From an uncultured Eubacteriales bacterium (lineage in GTDB: Bacteria > Bacillota > Clostridia > Oscillospirales > Acutalibacteraceae): 10,354 bases of DNA. How positions within the stretch are numbered: the first letter of the stretch is position 1; the number at the start of each line of letters is the position of its first letter. The stretch lies in the NCBI GenBank assembly GCA_900321515.1, contig ONWI01000186.1, positions 1-10,354 of the forward strand. Reading direction: 5' to 3'. This document shows positions 1-5,982 of the stretch, piece after piece. The notes beneath the pieces were generated by a model. The model ran no database searches, was not told the origin of the DNA, and was given only the letters and a program-made list of their open reading frames with translations. Position numbers and translations under genes: made by a program.

Positions 1-150
1 CACACCCAGGCGCATGCCCTGCCATACGGACAAGCCCTTCGGCGGCATAACCTTTCCCGCCGACCTCCCGACGGCAATGGCTGCCTCGGTCGGTGGTACT
101 CTTTTGAATGCCGCACCTCTATCAGAAATTCTGTTCATTTTATTGTCTTT
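1..150 (-). ncRNA. Lysine riboswitch (L box), 3' end truncated by window edge
   Basis: Read on the minus strand, this leader carries the conserved lysine-aptamer landmarks in the right order. GATAGAGGTGCGGC follows the start (AGAGGTGC core at 120-113). AGAGTA lies at 102-97, GGGAAAGG at 58-51, GCCGCCGAAGG at 46-36, and CTGGGTGTG at 9-1, the position of the CTGGNNGTGC block near the aptamer 3' end. Spacing and motifs match the Bacillus lysC L box as I know it. A consensus promoter places the transcript start near 150. The expression platform and the regulated gene lie beyond the left edge. By family knowledge that gene should be a lysine/diaminopimelate biosynthesis or lysine transport gene, switched off when lysine binds. 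The closing P1 helix cannot be verified because its 3' strand is missing. Confidence 0.9.
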
Positions 151-156
151 AGATTT

Positions 157-184
157 ATTATAGCGCATAATCGCCAAATGTCAA
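157..184 (-). promoter_or_regulatory. Promoter of the lysine riboswitch leader
   Basis: On the minus strand, a perfect -35 TTGACA (184-179) and a perfect -10 TATAAT (162-157) are separated by 16 nt. Transcription should start near 150, just upstream of the riboswitch aptamer. It is divergent from the queA promoter. Confidence 0.88.
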
Positions 185-193
185 GGGCTTTGC

Positions 194-230
194 GGCAAAT
201 CGCCGATTTTGCCTGTTTTTTCTTGTTTTT
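194..230 (+). terminator. Short hairpin plus T-rich tract upstream of queA
   Basis: GGCAAA (194-199) can pair with TTTGCC (208-213), extended by two more pairs around a bulge. It is followed by a T-rich run (216-230, interrupted by C and G). This has the form of a plus-strand intrinsic terminator. It sits between two divergent promoters and overlaps the possible -35 region of queA, so any role would be blocking stray rightward transcription. The stem is short and the call is weak. Confidence 0.35.
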
Positions 231-239
231 ACATATAAT
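209..239 (+). promoter_or_regulatory. Probable queA promoter
   Basis: A perfect -10 TATAAT lies at 234-239. The best -35 is TTGCCT (209-214) with a long 19-nt spacer, so the -10 is convincing and the -35 is not. The implied start is near 246, giving a leader of about 50 nt to the queA ATG. Confidence 0.55.
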
Positions 240-297
240 ATGCCGCCGGTTTTTGTTCTGTGCGCGTTACTTTTAACAAAAAAGGATTGACCTGTTT

Positions 298-1323
298 ATG
301 AAAACATCTGATTTTTATTACGAACTGCCCCAGGAGCTTATTGCCCAGCACCCCGTCGAACCAAGGGACTCCTCTCGCCTTATGGTGATGGACAGGGCGA
401 CCGGCGCTCTGGAACACAGGATATTCCGGGATATTATCGACTATCTGAATCCCGGCGACTGTCTTATCGTGAATGATTCAAGGGTACTGCCCGCCAGAAT
501 ATTCGGCGTAAAGGAGGGCGGCGATTCGGTCAACGAATTTCTCCTCCTGATACAGAAAAAACAGAAGGTGTGGGAATGCCTCACAAAGCCCGGCAAGAGA
601 GCAAAAGTCGGCAGTCGCTTCGTCTTTGGCGAGGGATTGATGACCGGCGAAGTTACAGAGGTATGCGAGGACGGCAACAGAATCGTGAGTTTTGAGTGCG
701 GGGACGAATTTTTCTCGGTGCTCGACCGCATAGGACAGATGCCTCTGCCGCCTTACATTACGGAAAAACTGGAGGATAAGGAGCGCTATCAGACTGTTTA
801 TTCACGCGAACTCGGTTCGGCGGCGGCTCCGACTGCCGGGCTTCACTTTACCAACGAACTGCTTGACAGAATTCGCGCCAAGGGCGTGAATATCGGATAT
901 GTCACCCTTCATGTGGGACTCGGTACCTTCCGCCCGGTCAAAGTGGACGATGTGACCAACCATGTGATGCATTCTGAGCATTACTGCCTGCCGAAGGAAA
1001 CCGCCGACCTGATCAACAAAACCCACGCAAACGGCGGAAGGGTCATTTCTGTCGGCACCACAAGCTGCCGCACACTGGAATCATGTCCTGTGGTGGACGG
1101 CAATATTCAGCCTGCAGACGGCTGGACGCAGATTTTCATTTATCCCGGTTACAGCTTCAAGGTGATAGACGGACTGATAACCAACTTCCACCTTCCGGAA
1201 AGCACGCTGATCATGCTGGTTTCGGCATTCGCGGGCTTTGATAACGTTATGGATGCCTACAAGACTGCCGTTGATGAAAGGTACAGATTTTTCTCCTTTG
1301 GCGATGCGATGGCGATTTTATAA
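298..1323 (+). CDS. queA: S-adenosylmethionine:tRNA ribosyltransferase-isomerase
   Basis: QueA transfers and rearranges the ribosyl part of S-adenosylmethionine onto preQ1-modified tRNA, giving epoxyqueuosine at wobble position 34 of GUN-anticodon tRNAs; it acts in the cytoplasm. The 341-residue product is the usual family length. Conserved blocks are VNDSRVLPAR (58-67), PPYI (151-154), AAPTAGLHFT (176-185), HVGLGTF (205-211), GTTSCRTLES (253-262), TNFHLPEST (295-303) and the C-terminal YRFFSFGDAM (329-338). The ATG at 298 is supported by AAGGA at 282-286 (11-nt gap) and gives the standard MKTSDFYYELP amino terminus. tgt, which makes its tRNA substrate, follows about 97 nt downstream but has its own promoter. 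Nothing in the sequence suggests damage. Confidence 0.98.
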   Translation: MKTSDFYYELPQELIAQHPVEPRDSSRLMVMDRATGALEHRIFRDIIDYLNPGDCLIVNDSRVLPARIFGVKEGGDSVNEFLLLIQKKQKVWECLTKPGKRAKVGSRFVFGEGLMTGEVTEVCEDGNRIVSFECGDEFFSVLDRIGQMPLPPYITEKLEDKERYQTVYSRELGSAAAPTAGLHFTNELLDRIRAKGVNIGYVTLHVGLGTFRPVKVDDVTNHVMHSEHYCLPKETADLINKTHANGGRVISVGTTSCRTLESCPVVDGNIQPADGWTQIFIYPGYSFKVIDGLITNFHLPESTLIMLVSAFAGFDNVMDAYKTAVDERYRFFSFGDAMAIL

Positions 1324-1354
1324 GCGGAATCTGCGTATGGTGTTCGAATGACGA

Positions 1355-1383
1355 TTGACGAAACCGGAAGAATATTATATAAT
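1355..1383 (+). promoter_or_regulatory. Promoter of tgt
   Basis: TTGACG (1355-1360) and a perfect TATAAT (1378-1383) with the optimal 17-nt spacer lie between queA and tgt. The expected transcript start is near 1390. The TTG of the -35 box is in frame with tgt and would be picked as a start by a longest-ORF rule. It cannot be the translation start if this promoter is used. Confidence 0.8.
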
Positions 1384-1420
1384 ATGCTTGTTATTCAAAG
1401 GAAAGGCTTGCAATCAAACT

Positions 1421-2551
1421 ATGTATCAACTCATCAAACAGGAAGGACATGCCCGGCTAGGGGATTTTGAGACGGTTCACGGCACGGTGCATATGCCCGC
1501 TTTTATGAACGTCGCCACCACGGGAGCAATTCGCGGAGCGGTGTCGGCCTATGACCTGAAAGAGCTTCACTGTCAGGTGCAGCTTTGTAACACCTATCAT
1601 CTTCACCTGCGCCCCGGCGACGAAAATGTCCACACGCTCGGCGGACTGCATAAATTCACCGGCTGGGACGGACCGATTCTCACCGACAGCGGCGGATTTC
1701 AAGTTTTTTCGCTGTCTCAGCTTCGCAAGATTACCGAGGAAGGCGTCCATTTCCGTTCCCACATCGACGGACACAGAATCTTCATGGGTCCGGAGGAGAG
1801 CATGAGAATCCAGTCTCATCTTGCCTCAACAATAGCCATGGCTTTCGATGAGTGCGTTGAGAATCCCTCGCCATATGAGTATGTCAAAAAAAGCTCCGAA
1901 CGCACTATCCGCTGGTTAAAGCGGTGCAAGGCTGAGATCGACCGGCTGAATTCGCTTGAGACAACCATCAACAGGAATCAGATGCTCTTCGGCATAAATC
2001 AGGGCGGTACATACAAGGATATCCGCATTGACAACATGAAGGAGATAGCCGGGCTTGATCTGAACGGCTACGCCATAGGCGGTCTTGCCGTGGGAGAACC
2101 GGCCGAAGTCATGTACGAGATAATCGAGACGGTGGAACCTTTTATGCCCGCGGACAAGCCGCGTTATCTGATGGGAGTAGGCACGCCTGTGAATATTCTC
2201 GAAGCGGTGTATCGCGGAGTGGATCTTTTCGACTGCGTAATGCCCAGTCGCAACGCGCGGCACGGTCATATATTCACATCTCAGGGCGTTATCAACATGA
2301 ACAACGCGAAATATAAGCTCGATGAACGTCCTCTTGATGAGAACTGCGACTGTCCGACCTGCCGAAGACATACCAGAGCGTACATTCACCACCTGATCAA
2401 GAGCGGTGAGATGCTCGCCATGAGACTGACTGTAATGCATAATCTGCATTTTTACAATACGCTCATGGAGAAGATACGCCGTGCGCTTGCCGAAGGCAGC
2501 TATGAGGAATTCTACCGTGAACAGAAGGAAATATTGGGCAGACGACTGTAG
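1421..2551 (+). CDS. tgt: tRNA-guanine transglycosylase (queuosine pathway)
   Basis: Tgt exchanges guanine-34 of GUN-anticodon tRNAs for preQ1, the step before QueA. With the ATG at 1421 the protein has 376 residues, a normal bacterial length, and begins MYQLIKQEGHARLG as family members do. AAAGGAAAGG (1397-1406) lies upstream with a rather long gap. Seen residues: DSGGFQ (89-94) with the expected general acid/base Asp89; FDEC (142-145) and Gln194 for base recognition; AIGGLAVGE (218-226), where Val224 matches preQ1-using bacterial enzymes; DLFDCVMPSRNARHG with the likely nucleophile Asp271; and the zinc set Cys309, Cys311, Cys314, His340. The usual GI(V/I)QGG loop reads GINQGG here. The extra 22 residues of the longest open frame overlap the promoter and are rejected. 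Confidence 0.97.
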   Translation: MYQLIKQEGHARLGDFETVHGTVHMPAFMNVATTGAIRGAVSAYDLKELHCQVQLCNTYHLHLRPGDENVHTLGGLHKFTGWDGPILTDSGGFQVFSLSQLRKITEEGVHFRSHIDGHRIFMGPEESMRIQSHLASTIAMAFDECVENPSPYEYVKKSSERTIRWLKRCKAEIDRLNSLETTINRNQMLFGINQGGTYKDIRIDNMKEIAGLDLNGYAIGGLAVGEPAEVMYEIIETVEPFMPADKPRYLMGVGTPVNILEAVYRGVDLFDCVMPSRNARHGHIFTSQGVINMNNAKYKLDERPLDENCDCPTCRRHTRAYIHHLIKSGEMLAMRLTVMHNLHFYNTLMEKIRRALAEGSYEEFYREQKEILGRRL

Positions 2552-2609
2552 TTGAAAAAAATCGTTTACGAAATATTTACATTCGCGGCATTATTCTTCA
2601 AAAATAGAC

Positions 2610-2638
2610 TTGCACTTTTGATGATTTGCTGATATAAT
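2610..2638 (+). promoter_or_regulatory. Promoter of yajC
   Basis: TTGCAC (2610-2615), a 17-nt spacer and a perfect TATAAT (2633-2638) predict a start near 2645, about 26 nt before the yajC ATG. yajC can therefore be expressed independently of tgt. Confidence 0.82.
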
Positions 2639-2670
2639 GGATTATAATTTTTATATTGGAGGCAAAAAAC

Positions 2671-3045
2671 ATGACACTTATAGGATTCAGCGCAGGCGGA
2701 GCCGGCAACAGCGGCAGCATGATCACAATGATCCTGCTCTACGGACTTATTATCGCGGTATTTTACTTTATTCTCATCAGACCTCAGTCCAAGCAGAAGA
2801 AAAAGGAAGAGGAAATGAGAAATACCATTGAAGCGGGCGATACAATCGTGACCATTGGCGGCATTGTCGGCAAGGTTGTCAGCGTCAAGGACGACGATAT
2901 CGTCATTGAGACCGGCGCAGACCGCAACAAGCTCAAGATCAAGAAGTGGGCTATCGGCAGCAATGAGACAAAGCGCAGCGCTCCCAAGACAGAGGAAAAG
3001 AAGGACGGCGAGAAGAAGGGCTTCTTCTCTTTCCTCAAGAAGTAA
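2671..3045 (+). CDS. yajC: Preprotein translocase accessory subunit YajC
   Basis: YajC is a small single-span membrane protein associated with the SecDF part of the Sec translocon. The 124-residue product has a short Gly/Ser-rich amino end and one transmembrane helix (about 17-36) ending in FILIRPQSKQKKKEEE, the family signature of a helix followed by RPQ and a basic stretch. The cytoplasmic YajC domain GDTIVTIGGIVGKVVSVKDD follows (about 56-75), then a charged Lys/Glu-rich tail ending GFFSFLKK. The ATG at 2671 has GGAGG (2658-2662) at an ideal 8-nt gap; an in-frame TTG at 2656 overlaps that Shine-Dalgarno and is rejected. The queA-tgt-yajC order is common in bacteria. No secD or secF follows in this window. 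Confidence 0.96.
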   Translation: MTLIGFSAGGAGNSGSMITMILLYGLIIAVFYFILIRPQSKQKKKEEEMRNTIEAGDTIVTIGGIVGKVVSVKDDDIVIETGADRNKLKIKKWAIGSNETKRSAPKTEEKKDGEKKGFFSFLKK

Positions 3046-3063
3046 TTTTTCAAAAAAATGCAT

Positions 3064-3127
3064 AATCTCCCGGAAATCCGAGTATCTATTTATCAGTCAA
3101 TCATCGGAGTTTCGGGAGGTTTTATTT
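3064..3127 (+). terminator. Terminator-like hairpin whose 3' arm is the next gene's Shine-Dalgarno
   Basis: CTCCCGGAAATCCGA (3067-3081) pairs with TCGGAGTTTCGGGAG (3104-3118): 15 positions with one G-T wobble and one A-G mismatch, extendable by about three weaker outer pairs, around a 22-nt loop. The 3' arm is followed by TTTTATTT (3120-3127), as in an intrinsic terminator of the yajC transcript. The same arm contains GGGAGG (3114-3119), the Shine-Dalgarno of the ATG at 3128. If the stem forms, it would both end or reduce transcription and hide the ribosome binding site. The pairing is seen; the regulatory effect is inferred. Confidence 0.65.
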
Positions 3128-3574
3128 ATGACTCGTGCAAAACCGGGAAAAGGCAGATATACACGCTGCGGAAGCTGCGGGAATCCCGCGATGGAGATAG
3201 GCAAGCCGTTTATTATAGGACTGGTTGCGGCTCTCATTGTGTCTATGATTTTTGTCATGCTGTTCGCGCTTGTTTTCGTAGTGATGAAATCAATCGTGTC
3301 GTCGGCAGTCATACCGCTGTCGGTGATCTCGCTCATGCTGGGCTGCTTTGTCGGGGGATGGATATGCGGTTCTGTTTCGCGGCAGAGAGGGCTGTTTTAC
3401 GGGCTGGCTATAGGACTTTCGGTCTTTTTAGGCGCGTGGATCATCGGCATAGCCATGGGCGAGGACACGTTCAGTATAGCGATCGCGGTCAAGCTGGTTC
3501 TTTTGCTGCTCACAGGCGGCTGCGGAGGCTGGCTGGGTTCAAACAACGCAAAGCCGGGCAGAAGCAGAAGATGA
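3128..3574 (+). CDS. TIGR04086 (YrzE-like) four-TM membrane protein
   Basis: The product is a 148-residue integral membrane protein of unknown function, matching by length, topology and position the TIGR04086 family (B. subtilis YrzE, encoded near yajC). Four hydrophobic helices are seen at about 27-52, 59-81, 90-109 and 115-136, with many Gly residues (SLMLGCFVGGWICGS, LLTGGCGGWLGS). The basic amino end carries a CGSC pair (Cys14, Cys17) and the short carboxy tail is basic. The ATG at 3128 is chosen because GGGAGG sits 8 nt upstream. The open frame continues further upstream, but that part overlaps yajC and has no family-like sequence. The Shine-Dalgarno is embedded in a hairpin, so translation or read-through transcription may be limiting. 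Location between yajC and scfA is typical of Clostridia. The biochemical role is not known. Confidence 0.87.
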   Translation: MTRAKPGKGRYTRCGSCGNPAMEIGKPFIIGLVAALIVSMIFVMLFALVFVVMKSIVSSAVIPLSVISLMLGCFVGGWICGSVSRQRGLFYGLAIGLSVFLGAWIIGIAMGEDTFSIAIAVKLVLLLLTGGCGGWLGSNNAKPGRSRR

Positions 3575-3630
3575 GTGCAACAAATTTTTCACTAAAAAAT
3601 ATGTAATGTGTAAAATCTTGAATTTATAGG

Positions 3631-3659
3631 TTGAAATATAAAAAAATATTTGATATAAT
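3631..3659 (+). promoter_or_regulatory. Promoter of scfA (SCIFF)
   Basis: TTGAAA (3631-3636), a 17-nt spacer and a perfect TATAAT (3654-3659), in AT-rich surroundings, predict a start near 3666 and a leader of about 28 nt. The TTG of the -35 box is in frame with scfA and gives a false 21-residue extension. Confidence 0.85.
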
Positions 3660-3693
3660 ATCTTTATTCGTTAAACGATTGGAGGTAACAGGC

Positions 3694-3834
3694 ATGAAGA
3701 AGCATATCAAGACTCTCAACAAAGCCAATCTCAAGGAAAGTGCTGTCAAGGGCGGCTGCGGTGAGTGCCAGGCTTCCTGCCAGTCGGCTTGCAAGACTTC
3801 CTGCACCGTGGCAAATCAGAAGTGTGAGAAGTAA
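3694..3834 (+). CDS. scfA: Six-cysteine ranthipeptide precursor SCIFF
   Basis: This 46-residue peptide is the precursor of the SCIFF ranthipeptide (six cysteines in about forty-five residues), near-universal in Clostridia and of unknown function. The leader MKKHIKTLNKANLKESAVKG is the typical SCIFF amino end. The core holds Cys22, 25, 29, 33, 37 and 44 in the family pattern GGCGECQASCQSACKTSC. In characterised homologues the maturase links a cysteine to a threonine five residues later through a thioether; here that would be Cys33 and Thr38 (inference). The ATG at 3694 has GGAGGT (3681-3686) at an optimal gap. The maturase gene scfB follows after a hairpin. The strong promoter and Shine-Dalgarno suggest that precursor is made in excess over enzyme. 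Confidence 0.97.
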   Translation: MKKHIKTLNKANLKESAVKGGCGECQASCQSACKTSCTVANQKCEK

Positions 3835-3885
3835 TTATTTTTTGTGGCACATTTAATTCGAGTTTGTGTGCTTGCGTTTGACAGG

Positions 3886-3913
3886 GCTGCCGGATTTTTT
3901 ATCCGGCGGCTTT
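3886..3913 (+). terminator. Hairpin between scfA and scfB (probable partial terminator)
   Basis: GCTGCCGGAT (3886-3895) pairs with ATCCGGCGGC (3901-3910) as a continuous 10-bp stem with one T-G wobble and a TTTTT loop. It is followed by a short, interrupted T stretch (TTTGTACTCTTT). The strong stem with a weak T tail suggests incomplete termination, which would let some transcripts run on into scfB. I see no good separate scfB promoter: TTGACA at 3878-3883 and TTGACG at 3933-3938 lack a matching -10. Confidence 0.7.
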
Positions 3914-4006
3914 GTACTCTTTATACAATTCTTTGACGCCGTTGGAAAGATTGGCATGAAACGGCAGATGAATTTTATTTTGCCATATGGAAGGATATAA
4001 ATTGGA

Positions 4007-5362
4007 ATGATACATAAATACAGCCTTAACGGTTACAACATAATCCTGGATGTTTACAGCGGCGCTGTGCATGTGGTTGACGACTTGACCTACAGGCTTG
4101 TTGATTTTACGGATGAGAATATGACGGAGCAGGCTCCGGCTGAGGCGTATTGTGCGCTGAGCGAATACAGCCGTGAAGATATAGATTCGGCTTACGCTGA
4201 GCTTTACGAAGCGTTCGGCATGGGACAGCTCCACGCTCCGGACGATTACGAAAAATTTGCCGATATGATGGTAAACGCTTCGGTCAAGTCAATGTGCCTG
4301 AATATCAGTCACGACTGCAATCTTGCCTGTGAATACTGCTTTGCAAGCAAGGGAGGGTTTGGCGGCGAACGCTGTCTCATGAGCGAAGAGATCGCGCGCA
4401 GGGCAATTGATTTTCTTATTGAAAGATCTGTAGGCAGACGCAATCTTGAGGTTGATTTCTTTGGCGGCGAGCCCCTGATGAATTTTGATGTGGTAAAAAA
4501 GACTGTCGAATACGCCCGCGGCAAGGAGGCGGACTTCGGCAAGAACTTCCGCTTTACCATTACAACCAACGGATTGCTGCTCGACGATGACAAGATTGAT
4601 TTTATCAACCGCGAGATGCATAACTGCGTGCTTTCGATAGACGGACGCAAGGAGGTCAATGACCGTCTCCGCATCGACTGGGGCGGAAAGGGCTGCCACG
4701 ACAGAATATTGCCCAAATTCAAAAAGCTGGTGGCTCAGCGCGGAGACAAGGATTATTATGCCCGTGCCACCTACACCCGCTACAATCTGGACTTCACAAA
4801 TGATATCATGTATCTTTACGGGCAGGGATTTGATCAATTGTCGGAAGAGCCTGTGGTATCCGACCCCAAGCTGGATTTTTCCATACAGGAATCCGACCTG
4901 CCGAGGATATTTGAGGAATACGAGACGCTTGCCGGCAAGCTCATAGAAATGAAGAAGGCGGGGGAGAAAATCAATTTCTTCCACTTCATGATTGATCTTG
5001 ATCAGGGACCCTGCGCTATCCGTCGTCTGAGAGGATGCAGCTGCGGCAATGAATACGTTGCAATTACACCGCAGGGGGATATTTTCCCCTGTCATCAGTT
5101 CGTGGGTCACGACGAATGGAAGATGGGTAATTTGAATGACGGCACGTTCAACACCGACATAAAGAAGAAATTTGCCCGCACGACAATTTACAATAAGCGC
5201 AAGTGCCGCGACTGCTGGGCAAGATTCTATTGCAGCGGCGGTTGCAATGCCATCAACCATGAGAAGAACGGCAGTATTCTGGAACCATACAGCCTTTACT
5301 GTGAAATGGAAAAGAAGCGTCTGGAATGCGCGATAATGATTCAGGCGGCTCTTGCCGACTGA
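4007..5362 (+). CDS. scfB: SCIFF maturase, radical SAM/SPASM thioether-forming enzyme
   Basis: ScfB uses a radical SAM cluster and auxiliary iron-sulfur clusters to form Cys-to-Thr thioether links in the SCIFF precursor. The 451-residue protein fits the family length. The first 90 or so residues are a small leader-binding domain (start MIHKYSLNGYNIILDVYSGA). The CX3CX2C cluster motif is Cys104, Cys108, Cys111 (CNLACEYC), followed by FFGGEP (151-156) and TTNG (186-189) for SAM binding. The SPASM part contains Cys336, 344, 346, 362, 400, 403, 409, 413 and 432, including CRDCWARFYCSGGC. The ATG at 4007 is preceded by GGAAGGA (3989-3995). Gene order scfA-scfB is the classic arrangement. A GNAT gene follows after 26 nt; the often seen downstream secDF genes are absent. 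Confidence 0.97.
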   Translation: MIHKYSLNGYNIILDVYSGAVHVVDDLTYRLVDFTDENMTEQAPAEAYCALSEYSREDIDSAYAELYEAFGMGQLHAPDDYEKFADMMVNASVKSMCLNISHDCNLACEYCFASKGGFGGERCLMSEEIARRAIDFLIERSVGRRNLEVDFFGGEPLMNFDVVKKTVEYARGKEADFGKNFRFTITTNGLLLDDDKIDFINREMHNCVLSIDGRKEVNDRLRIDWGGKGCHDRILPKFKKLVAQRGDKDYYARATYTRYNLDFTNDIMYLYGQGFDQLSEEPVVSDPKLDFSIQESDLPRIFEEYETLAGKLIEMKKAGEKINFFHFMIDLDQGPCAIRRLRGCSCGNEYVAITPQGDIFPCHQFVGHDEWKMGNLNDGTFNTDIKKKFARTTIYNKRKCRDCWARFYCSGGCNAINHEKNGSILEPYSLYCEMEKKRLECAIMIQAALAD

Positions 5363-5371
5363 TCGGCTTTT
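5354..5371 (+). terminator. Small stem-loop over the scfB stop codon
   Basis: GCCGA (5354-5358) pairs with TCGGC (5363-5367) around a CTGA loop that contains the scfB stop codon, followed by TTTT. It resembles a minimal terminator or attenuator within the scfB-to-GNAT gap, but five base pairs and four Ts are marginal. Confidence 0.25.
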
Positions 5372-5388
5372 GATGATATCGTAAATTT

Positions 5389-5967
5389 ATGAACGAGCTA
5401 AAGATAGTGCGTTCCTCAGAGAAATATGCTGTGTCTTACTGTGAGACGTTCGACGAGGTCGCAAAAGAGGGAAAATTTCTGTCGATATCCGGCGGATATC
5501 CGCTGGAGGATATTGTAAGATTCATCAGAATATGCAGGCAGTGCGGTTACCCTCAATTCCTTCTCATCGAGCCGGGCGGCAGGGCTGTCGGATGGTGCGA
5601 TATAGTCCGCCGCAGCGAAGAACCTGATGACGTGGGATTTTTGGGTATCGGCATAGCAAAGCGTTACAGGAGCATGGGATGGGGTTCCCGGCTGATGGTT
5701 GAAACCATCAACGACGCGAAAAAACGCGGCTTCAACGAAATACGACTTGAAGTCCGTGCTTCTAATTTCAATGCGATATGCACATATACCCGGTTGGGAT
5801 TTGTGAGAATTGCCTATAAATCCGACGGCGTAGTGACCGATGGGGTTGCTGAGGACATCTGGGTGATGAGTTTATTTTGCCGCGAGATAAGTCCTGAAGG
5901 CTTCGGACGCAAGGAATTCTTTCGCAGATTCCCTAAGACCGGATTCAAGTTTAAACCGGACAGATAA
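5389..5967 (+). CDS. GNAT family N-acetyltransferase
   Basis: This is a probable acetyl-CoA-dependent acetyltransferase of 192 residues; the substrate is not identifiable. Seen: a central strand-rich part VGWCDIVRR (67-75), GNAT motif A LGIGIAKRYRSMGWGSRLM (85-103) with the acetyl-CoA phosphate-binding RSMGWG (94-99), then IRLEVRASNFNAICTYTRLGF (about 118-138), the motif B region with the usual Asn126 and Tyr133. About 25 basic residues after the domain (ending FKFKPDR) are not part of the core fold. The start ATG at 5389 lacks a clear Shine-Dalgarno, so translation may depend on coupling from scfB 26 nt upstream. The SDR gene follows after 15 nt. It could acetylate a small molecule, an amino group or a protein; a direct link to SCIFF is not shown. 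Confidence 0.87.
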   Translation: MNELKIVRSSEKYAVSYCETFDEVAKEGKFLSISGGYPLEDIVRFIRICRQCGYPQFLLIEPGGRAVGWCDIVRRSEEPDDVGFLGIGIAKRYRSMGWGSRLMVETINDAKKRGFNEIRLEVRASNFNAICTYTRLGFVRIAYKSDGVVTDGVAEDIWVMSLFCREISPEGFGRKEFFRRFPKTGFKFKPDR

Positions 5968-5982
5968 AAGGTAGTGGAGGAT

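Noticed and set aside
1..138. Open reading frame on the minus strand starting MNRISDRGAAFKRV
   Set aside because: It has no Shine-Dalgarno and every stretch of it coincides with conserved lysine riboswitch blocks, so it is a structured RNA leader, not a protein.
1916..2449. Antisense frame of 177 codons within tgt
   Set aside because: tgt is complete and conserved across the whole stretch; no start signal supports the opposite frame.
3058..3606. Plus-strand frame of 182 codons overlapping the TIGR04086 gene
   Set aside because: Its product lacks membrane segments or any familiar pattern, it begins inside the hairpin, and it is out of frame with the well-supported four-TM protein.
3878..3961. 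Promoter for scfB from TTGACA (3878) or TTGACG (3933)
   Set aside because: No acceptable -10 lies 16-18 nt downstream of either; the first is followed directly by the hairpin.
4289..5260. Long open frame (323 codons) antisense to scfB
   Set aside because: It lies wholly opposite the clearly recognised radical SAM gene, has no matching ribosome binding site and no recognisable domain; it is a shadow of the scfB codon pattern.
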